Assembly: GCA_029834535.1 (NCBI GenBank)
Contig: JAQMWT010000577.1
Span: forward strand, 1-64,000
Reading direction: 5' to 3'
Source: Chrysophaeum taylorii
Lineage: Eukaryota > Sar > Pelagophyceae > Pelagomonadales > Pelagomonadaceae
Length of the DNA: 64,000 bases
In this document: positions 56,962 through 64,000 of the stretch, in pieces
Layout: every line of letters starts with the position of its first letter
How positions within the stretch are numbered: the first letter of the stretch is position 1
The notes under the pieces: model-generated
What the model was told of the DNA's origin: nothing
Seen by the model: only the letters and a program-made list of their open reading frames with translations
Databases searched by the model: none
Program-made: the position numbers and the translations under genes

Positions 56962-59314
56962 TCATTTCGGAAGCAACCTCGGGGGGTCTGTACCATCCTC
57001 GTTTTCCCCGTCATGTTGATTATTGGGAGGCTCAGAATGAAGAGAGGTTTCCCGTGCTTGACGACGAACGATAGCATTCTGTGCTTTAGCATTTTTGTGC
57101 TGCAATAATGGTTGAGGAATATTATCGATTTCATCATCTTTGATATAAAGAAAAGTGTGAAACATCTTTTCCGTTTCAGCAGTCCCCCCCTGCTCCGCAT
57201 CACTGGGGGGTGCTGCAGGAGCAGAAGTTTCAACTTGATCCTTTTCTTCTACGATGTGAGACTCTTTATCTGTCTCTAGAAGGTTCGAGATGGTGTTGGA
57301 CATTGTATCAACGCGTGATAGGTATAGGTGAACTTGGGTGGCTTCCTCAGGATCAAGAGTCTGTGTAGAGGCTTGAGAAGCAGTGGTCCAGAGGGTACTT
57401 AGTAGACTTTCCATTTCTTCTTGTACTATTTTAGAGTCGGTAGAGGGATTGGGATTCGCTTCCTGTAATTTACCAAACAGATGGCGAAGACGGTCAACTT
57501 GATAAGTAGCCCGATCCATTAATGACATGTTGGAGCGTGAGTTGCGGTTAGTGGATTGTGAATAGACAGGACGGTCAAAACTGGTGCCTTTAACATTATA
57601 ATTTGAAGGTGGACGATAGTAAGACGTGTCTCGAGGTGAGATGATAGACGCTTTGTCTTTAGCGTTACGAAGTTGATGAGCGTTGTAACCAGACTGTCCA
57701 GCGACAGTAGCTAACAGTGAGTAGGCATTGTTTAGCGAGTCGTGGAACTGATGAATGGTGTCCATCAATAATACTTTAGGTGGTTTAGTGGCGGTAGTAC
57801 CAGGGATATGCGGGATCCACGATGCGGGTTTATGCAAGCGTCGGCTAGTTGAGAGCTTCGTCTCGTTATTTATCTTTAACCAGAACTCCAGTTCATTCAG
57901 CGAGGGCATCCGCCCTCCCGGCGTAGGTTGGCACCTATTCGCCTCCCGGGCGGGCCGGTTGGCAGCCGGAACATTCGCAGTGGGACGGGGTATGGCTGGG
58001 GGGCGAAGACGGAAGGTTATCGACGAGTTGGTTGTCAGTCACATCGCGGTCTCCTCGTCGCATGGCGACAAGCTTGATGGTCACTCTCCGCCGGCCGACC
58101 TTTCGGCGCTCCTCGTCTACAGGCCCGTGTTTCCGGACTGGCCCCTGTCGGTCCGGCCTGGCTCCCATGCTCGGGAGAGGTCTGAAGTTAGTTAGTTCGT
58201 TAGTTCAAGAACTCCAGTAACGGGCGAACGTCACTAGGATCCACTAGCCTTAAAACATCAGGATCGCGAGTCGAGTTCTTCCCCGAGCGTGTTTCGTAAA
58301 GTTTACACCATTCTAATAACGATTGTGCATAGCGCTCGTGGTCAGAGGGGTTGGCATATATACGACAAATCTCCTCGTGAGCCTCGAGTGCGATTATAGA
58401 ATCGTTAAACTGAATTGATGCTTCGATTTGCCCCGGTTTGAAAAGCAAGAAGTTGTTCGACAAATACATGAGCGTACCAATTAACATTTAGAGACATTCG
58501 ATTAAATTGTGATTTAAGTTCAGTGACATCCGTACAAGATACATTTCGTAGTAGTGATAGGATAATAACATCATGGCTCTGGTTTTATTGGGATGCGCAG
58601 TTTGCGAATAGATTTCCTTCAGTTGAGTCCCATGGCGAGGGCAGGGCGATCTTGAGATTCTAGATTGAAAAACGTGTACAAGAACCCCGCGTAGGTCTCG
58701 CAGTGTTTAATCCAGTCGGCATTAGAAAGACCTGAGAAGGATATATTGGTTAGTGACGAATCATACACAATTGATTTAGGGAATTGGGTGTTTAAATGGG
58801 TAAGTACAAGTTCAACATCCTCGTTTAATTCGGGACGAACAAGATTAAATGACTCTTGAAAGAAAAGTCGCTCAAGATCATTGCGCGCATCGGCGGATAG
58901 TTGATGAGTGTGGTTTACATGCCAAGTCCTTAAATGTTCGGGCAGGGCATCTTCATTAGGCAGATGTAGTTCGTTGATTTTCTCAGACTTCCATCGAGGG
59001 AAAATGATATTAACTTCGTGTTCGAGAAGTTGGTTGTACTCCGGGGCATTCCGCGTGTAAGCTTCATGTGAATCGAAGCGAAACAACGCATCCGCATATG
59101 GGCTTGTCGTGTGGCTACGAAGCATTTCGAGCTGCAGACTGACCTTAGTTGAATTGTCTTTGAAACGAAGTCCTTCACTAAGCTTATCAACGGGAATTTG
59201 TTCCTGCTTATAGATATCTGTCGTCGATAATGATTTGGGTTTTGACATTGTTAAGAATGGATTAATTCTCGAGCAGTCAGTCTCTTGTTGGGGGAATGGG
59301 AGGAAAAAACCCAC
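56962..59314 (-). pseudogene. Gag of B (fossil, split by S4)
   Basis: It starts inside the first 260 bases after the primer site. The first part (VDKLSEGLRFKDNSTKVSLQ, ALFRFDSHEAYTR, EHLRTWHVNHTHQLSADARN) is helical. The second part, after LINE insert S4, reads LNELEFWLKINNETKLSTSR, then a charged helix-rich region and a Pro/Ser-rich acidic tail. No zinc knuckle. It is unlike the Gag of E, so B and E differ in family despite the shared methyltransferase. Confidence 0.55.
57893..58207 (+). mobile_element. S4: LINE-like 3' fragment in B
   Basis: A 315-bp insert with an 11-bp target duplication AGAACTCCAGT (57882-57892 and 58208-58218) and a GTTA tail at the right end. Plus orientation, opposite to S3. 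It reads the same C-terminal protein frame as S3, ending HARERSEVS just before the tail. The insert starts inside the coding part, so it is 5'-truncated. Confidence 0.85.
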
Positions 59315-59552
59315 GCAAGTTCCCGCGGCTTGTGTAGGGAAAATTTAATTTTATTAGTTATGTGAGTGCACATGGCCGGTGGCCGACCCAACTCGGTCAC
59401 AAACCAACTTAACTGGTGGGCACGCACCGTCACACAACAGATATGTACAGTAGACCACCACCAATACATTGTCGCGTTGTACTCGTGATCAGGCGTAAAC
59501 TGATCACTCCATTATACGCACAACACAGTTGGGCGGACTCACCTACGCATCT

Positions 59553-59566
59553 GGGCCCATAACCTG
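59553..59566 (-). promoter_or_regulatory. Primer-binding site of B
   Basis: GGTTATGGGCCCAG on the minus strand, directly after the LTR end CTCTCCA. It complements the anticodon arm of initiator tRNA-Met (CTGGGCCCATAACC). Drosophila copia is known to use a cut half of this tRNA as primer, pairing at the same site. Confidence 0.8.
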
Positions 59567-59977
59567 GAGAGATTTGACCCTCTTCGGGTACATGGTAGAG
59601 ACGGCGTGCAGTCTTAGGCGTGTACAGACCATTCCGCTTGTCACATGCTACTACACAAGGTAGGGATTTAGGCCCTAACTCCTCAAGGACATTAGGTCCC
59701 ATAGAAGCGTTTACACTGACAACGAGGAACGAAGCCTCTTGTTAATTAAACAGAAAACCCCATACCTGACGGTACGCACCTGGAGGCCTACTCCTTGTTG
59801 GAAGAGAACTTCAGACTAATGCTTCATAGTCATGAATAAATAATTGCGGAAGGGGTAAGGAAGGAGGAAGCAGAGGGAAAGCCGTATTACGCGGAGAGAA
59901 AACCCTCAAGTATAAGGAGTGGAAAAGAGGGAGTAAGGAATGTCAGTGTCGTACACATTATAGTGTAGCGCTCTGGA
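59567..59977 (-). repeat. 5' LTR of B
   Basis: On the plus strand TGGAGAGATTTG...GCGCTCTGGA. About 16 differences from 47274-47686 by eye. Confidence 0.9.
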
Positions 59978-59982
59978 GTAGC

Positions 59983-60960
59983 AGCGAAGATAAACAAGAT
60001 GCACGCCGAGCATAAGCTCAACCTCCATACTATGGACGTCCCCTACTCGGACATTCTCATTCAAAAGCCCTCTGCTAAGCTTCTCTCTGACTTGGCTCCT
60101 ACTTCGGAAATATTACGCGAACATTTTCCTCACTACTGTGGTACTAGTATTTACTTGTCTGTCACATGTCGCCCAGATATTACTACTTTGTGCAACAAGT
60201 GCTGCAAGGGTATGCACAACCCTGAGCAGACCCACCTTTTCTCTTGTATGTTTTACTTCGCTATTTGAAGGGTACTCCGAATGATTCTCTCGACTATTCA
60301 TCCGACAGCCCCTATATTACGCCCTTTATTCTGCATCTGATCAGCACCTATTCTGAACTGCATCATCTTCGTTCGCCCATTATTTGTTTTACTGATGCCA
60401 GTTTCGCTGACCGTTCTGACCCTCGCTTAAGATCTCATTCTGGTTCATGTATTTTCGTCTTTGGCAATCTCGTATTCTGGTCTAGCAAACGCCAAACTCT
60501 TGCTGCCAAAAGCACCATGGAAGCTGAACTCATCGCCGGCAGCGCAGCCGCTGATGAATGTCAGTGGTTCTACAAAATCTTCTCCTCTCACCCTTATTTA
60601 TTTTCACGTGATCAGCCTCACGCTATTCCCCTGCTTATTGATAACGCTAGCGCACTACATGTAGCTAATCACCCTAAAGTCAGTGCCCCCTCTCGTCATA
60701 TCAACATACGAGAATTTCGCATTCGTGACTACCAAGCCAACTCGGTCATTCGCCCTCTCTTGTGTCCTACTCACTACGTATCGCTGATCACTTTCCAAGC
60801 TTCTTCCACGCAATTTATTCCACAAGTTCAAAAACGCCTACGGTGTTCACTCTACATCCTCTTCACCCCCATCCCATCAAGTTGCTCTTTCTGCTACTCT
60901 TCCACCGTACGACTCTGTCCAGTGCACTCTCTATGTTCTTGTCGATGGCAAGACGCTTTC
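59983..60960 (+). pseudogene. RT connection and RNase H of E, part after the B insertion (fossil)
   Basis: MDVPYSDILIQKPSAKLLSD and TCRPDITTLCNKCCKGMHNP are the copia connection segment. RNase H follows: CFTDASFADRSDPRLRSHSG, FGNLVFWSSKRQTLAAKSTM, EAELIAGSAAADECQWFYKI, LLIDNASALHVANHP and RHINIREFRIRDY. The first Asp, the Glu of EAEL and the Asp of IDN are visible. It ends shortly before the GTGAGGGCG tract at 61001-61009. Confidence 0.85.
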
Positions 60961-61009
60961 TGCTTAGTTTGATCCACATTTCGCTCACCGAGTTCAATCT
61001 GTGAGGGCG

Positions 61010-61206
61010 TAGAGACAGAAAATTTGAATTAGGGTTAGTACCCCCCTATTCAAGGGTTAGTTCCCTTAACTTTAGCACCTTTTGATTTAAGAAAACGCTG
61101 TGTTATTCACACCGGCGGTCCTCGTCCAAGGAGACAGATTCGAGGGCAGACTACCACTGCCCATCGCTCTGCTGAAGGGTAACACAGTTGAAATTACTGT
61201 TCTCTA
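61010..61206 (+). repeat. 3' LTR of E
   Basis: TAGAGACAG...GTTCTCTA, 197 bp. It follows the purine-rich GTGAGGGCG and is followed by the target duplication AGACC. Confidence 0.9.
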
Positions 61207-61211
61207 AGACC

Positions 61212-61507
61212 AAGGAACAGGAGATGGAGAGCGCCCCGGCCCCGGCTCCGGCCCCGGCGCACCCTCCGGCGTCGGCGTGGGGCCAAGACGATGAGCGTGA
61301 TGTTCGCGAACGCGAATAAGAAGGCTCCGAAGAAGCCACCAGTCCGCAAGCCACCCAAGGGCAGGTTGTGGGACGCGGAAAAGGGGCAATGGATCCCCGA
61401 CCCGAACGCGGAGGAGACCCCGGCTCTCTACAAGAAACCACCTCATCGGCCGAGAGAGAACACGGAGTGGGACGACACGAAGGGCCACGTCTACAAGAGC
61501 GGGCCTA
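61212..61507 (+). pseudogene. Host gene continuation between E and gypsy G2
   Basis: In frame with the ATG at 39822: KEQEMESAPAPAPAPAHPPA, then SAWGQDDERDVRERE and a TAA at 61317. From 61291 an overlapping frame reads NANKKAPKKPPVRKPPKGRL, then WDAEKGQWIPDPNAEETPAL, then YKKPPHRPRENTEWDDTKGH and VYKSGP, up to the G2 LTR. The second part is clearly coding-like: basic and Pro-rich, then Trp- and Asp-rich. A frameshift or a small intron near 61315 would link the two. G2 cuts the rest. I do not recognise the protein. Confidence 0.45.
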
Positions 61508-61837
61508 TGGCGGCACAGAAAAACACTCCCGACCCCCTGGTGACAAAGGGGGTACTCACCGACTTGCCCCAGACCTCACTGAACGAGGCCAACACGGACT
61601 AGGGGTCGGTTATGCTCGCCACACACCTTGCTCACGCTCACCAAGCCTCTCAACTTGAGGATGGTAAGTTGGTTTATGATAGCAAGATACGCTTCTCTCG
61701 AGGGAGAGGTATGACGTCACTAGGAATGTAAGAGAAGGCGTCCCGTTGATCTGGTATCAAGCCTTGAGAAGGGGGGGTAAGCCTTTGCGGTCAGGAGTTG
61801 CCGCCACAGGACTCCCTGGTGAGAATACGAGCTGCCC

Positions 61838-63172
61838 TCAGCGAGCTCGACGAGAATTACGAGCCTTGGCTGAATGAGCATCTCGGGAACGAATCTTCTT
61901 GTAGACGCGCTCGACGACAGGTTCGGGGACGCGTCCACTACGCAAAGTGAACTTAGGAATCAACACATCGATCTCATGCGGAGCGAAGTCGGTGACACAA
62001 GGAGTGGTACTGTTGTTGACCTTGGACTTTTCGGTGAAACTGCGACCGTCCACGTCCCTGTATTCCGGCTTGAGCTCGCGAGTATAGAGATGCGAAGTAG
62101 GCTTGTAATAAGAAACCTTGTCATGGGGACCGAGATCGGCGTAAAAATGCAGAGCGACTCGATCATTCACAAAATCACAGGGCTCATGAACTTCAGCCAC
62201 GTAAGTCTTCTTTCGCTATTCGGACCGTTTGCTATCGGGGATCCGAAAGACAACGAACTTACCGTGCTTGAAATCATCCTGGAGGGTCTCCTTGGGTTTG
62301 GGCACGACTCGATCGACCATTGGAGAAACCATCACTGGGGTGATCTGACTGACATGAACACAACGGCGTTCAGGAGGATAATCAAGGGAGACAATCCTGT
62401 AAGTGACCGGAGACAGGCGTTCCAGAATAACGAACGGACCGCGCCATTCCGGTCGAAGCTTGTTCTGAAGAAAAGGGATGTAGAGCAGAACATGTGATCC
62501 TTCTTCATACTCCACATCGACATGGTCCGCATTGTAAGCGTGACGTTGTTTACGAAGGGCCTTCTCGCGAGCTTCATTCACCGTAGCAGCGTGGAATTTC
62601 AACCTCTCGCGAGTCTCTGCCACAACATCGGAGCGAGTTTTCGACAGGCGGCGGACATCAAGATCCATGATCGTAAAATCTGTCGGCAATAGAGGCTGCC
62701 GGTTGAGACGAAGCATGAAGGGTGAGATTCGAGTTCCCGGAGTGAACTTGCGATTGTAGCAAAAAGCAATATAATCCGCGAACTCGGGCCAGTCCGTGAT
62801 CTTGCGGTCTTGAAGACATGCACGGAGGAAAGCCTTGATAAAGCGGTTGACCCTTACTGCAGGATTAGCCTGAGCATGATACGGAATCGTGGTACTATAC
62901 CGGACATTGGAGAGATGACAAAACTCATCCATCAATTTGTTGACGAACTCTTTCCCGTTGTCGGTACGAATCCTCTGAGGTAGATAACCTTTGAGTAATA
63001 TATTCGCTACAAAAGACTCGAGGATTGACTCAGCAGTCTTATGGTGCAGTACGCCAAGAATCAAGAAATGAGAAAATGGATAAAAAAAGATGATGAGATG
63101 CGTCTCGGGACCGGCACTGGGCAAAGGTCCGAACAAATCCACACACAGGACGGCGCAATCACCATAACACAC
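61838..63172 (-). pseudogene. Integrase core and C-terminal part of G2 (fossil)
   Basis: CVDLFGPLPSAGPETHLIIF (first Asp), RTDNGKEFVNKLMDEFC (second Asp) and an NPAVRVNRFIKAFLR helix at the usual Glu place. Then KFTPGTRISPFMLRLNRQPL and the GPY/F-type module LRPEWRGPFVILERLSPVTY, typical of Ty3/gypsy. After 62.2 kb a further basic C-terminal part follows (DKVSYYKPTSHLYTRELKPE), without a recognisable chromodomain. Confidence 0.8.
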
Positions 63173-63203
63173 AGGTTGCTGAAGAAGACCTGCTCTCTTT
63201 GGT

Positions 63204-63953
63204 TCAGGCGTGCGAGCTTTCTTGCACTATACAACCAGCAATATAAGCACCCACTTCATTAGACATGTGGGGCCACCAAAAAAGTTCAAGTATCGACTGC
63301 ACTGTACATTGACGACCCATGTGACCACCATTGAGAGGTGTGTCATGGTACAATCGGAAGATGCGCGTCCGTAAAGTCCGGGGTGCGACTATCATCGGGT
63401 GCAAATCAGGTGCGGCATAGAGGACTCCTTTCACCACTTGATAGCGACAATTGGCTCCGTATCCGTACCGACGAAGAGAATGGCCTTGAGCCATGCGATA
63501 ACGAATGTCCTCGCAAGTACCATCAGTGATCTGCTCTTTGGCTATCTCTCCCAAAGTCAAATTATCCGGTATCTTGTCGATGTACACTTGGCAATCATCG
63601 GCATCACGGACAATACTAGGTTGGGTCTGCAGACGTTGCTTATGACGCTGTCTCGTAGCGTGAGACGTGACCAATTGCATCGGAACGTCGCGATCATCTT
63701 CGTCTTCCTCCACGGGCAACTCAGTCGTAACAAACGACAGAATGACATGGGACCCAGGTAAAGGTACTGCTTCATCATCGACAGGGCTAGGAAGTTCTTG
63801 GCACACTAGATACGCGTGGTTCAAGGGTTCACCAAACTCGTCCGTCTCGATGACATGATCTATAGGATTGCGAGAGAAACAGTCAGGGATACTCATTCCC
63901 GGCGACTTCCCTGGTTTGTAGCCCAATTCAGGATCGAAATTGGCGAGCCGCAT
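63204..63953 (-). pseudogene. RNase H end and integrase zinc module of G2 (fossil)
   Basis: The start (RLANFDPELGYKPGKSPGMS, IPDCFSRNP) is the end of a gypsy RNase H and connection, where LSR/FSR-P motifs are typical. An acidic linker follows, then the His-His-Cys-Cys module (RLYHDTPLNGGHMGRQCTVQ, ILELFWWPHM, YIAGCIVQ). The integrase core then follows. Confidence 0.75.
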
Positions 63954-64000
63954 CGCTCATCGAGCCAACTGCCCAGACGAGTGCTTCGCCTTTCGTAAAA

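Larger units (their letters stand above)
47274..59977 (-). mobile_element. B: complete-length copia element with a diverged DNA methyltransferase, nested in E
   Basis: LTRs 47274-47686 and 59567-59977 are flanked by a perfect target duplication GTAGC (47269-47273 and 59978-59982). It reads on the minus strand: Gag, protease, C5-MTase, integrase, RT, RNase H, then about 1.8 kb of extra frames. At 12.7 kb (about 12 kb without LINE inserts S3 and S4) it is very long for a copia element. The LTRs differ at about 4% by eye, so it is the youngest dated LTR insertion here. The frames are interrupted roughly five times, some of which may be natural frame shifts. Confidence 0.9.
39837..61206 (+). mobile_element. 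E: complete-length Ty1/copia element with a DNA methyltransferase domain
   Basis: Two 197-bp LTRs (39837-40033 and 61010-61206) are flanked by a perfect 5-bp target duplication AGACC (39832-39836 and 61207-61211). The order is Gag, protease, C5-MTase, integrase, reverse transcriptase, RNase H. Copia B is inserted in the pol region at 47274. Without it, E is about 8.7 kb. The LTRs differ at about 8% by eye. Gag and the MTase-integrase part are each open for over 500 codons, and the remainder is interrupted about five times. It interrupts the first codons of a host gene. Confidence 0.9.
61508..64000 (-). mobile_element. G2: 3' part of a Ty3/gypsy element
   Basis: A minus-strand element with a 3' LTR (61508-61808, 301 bp, TGTGGCGGC...GCCGCCA in element orientation), the end of pol, integrase, and the tail of RNase H running out of the window. 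Same family as G1. Inserted in the host gene. It is interrupted about three times in the part seen. Confidence 0.85.

Overview
This is a eukaryotic window made almost entirely of LTR retrotransposons inserted into one another. A small patch of GC-rich host DNA remains at about 36.0-39.8 kb and 61.2-61.5 kb. I see no rRNA, tRNA, CRISPR array or complete host gene. The species cannot be fixed from the sequence. A repeat-dense protist or alga fits best, because copia elements carrying DNA methyltransferases are known from the dinoflagellate Symbiodinium, but other lineages are possible.

Layout. 1-6619: 3' part of a long LTR element (family C, copy C1). It sits in a minus-strand C fragment (6620-7196), which itself sits in a Ty3/gypsy fragment (G1, 7197-9410). 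9466-10169: pieces of two LTRs. 10170-16545: copia copy A (minus), lacking both ends. 16557-17088: a 22-bp tandem repeat and the 3' end of another element. 17221-35989: copy C2 with 5-bp target duplications GAGAT, split by copy C3 (23368-30832) and by a short gag-only element D (32860-35432). 36060-38031: GC-rich segment between short inverted repeats. 38.0-39.8 kb: host remnants. 39837-61206: copia element E (target duplications AGACC), split by copia B (47274-59977, target duplications GTAGC). B in turn carries two LINE-like inserts. 61212-61507: continuation of the host gene hit by E. 61508-64000: 3' part of a second gypsy copy (G2, minus).

The main discovery is that all three copia copies (E, B, A) carry a C5-cytosine DNA methyltransferase (MTase) domain between protease and integrase. 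In E the MTase lies in one open frame with the integrase: a GGLHQEG segment, the acid of motif II, PCQ, ENV, a QxRxR-like segment and a motif IX-like segment follow in the right order and spacing. B and A carry a diverged version with the same order (CSG, ESD, PPC/SPC, EMTPP, QARRR or QPRER, TRELAR). E and B belong to different families: they differ in LTR ends, Gag and primer site.

E, C and D share LTR ends TAGAGA...TCTCTA, LTR boxes GAGACAG and CTACCACTGCC, and a GAGGGCG tract just before the 3' LTR. C and D have Gag-like and unknown frames but no visible polymerase. They therefore look like non-autonomous partners of the MTase-bearing E family. All elements are fossils: frames are interrupted, and LTR pairs differ by roughly 4% (B), 6% (C3), 8% (E) and 12% (C2) by eye, in agreement with the nesting order.
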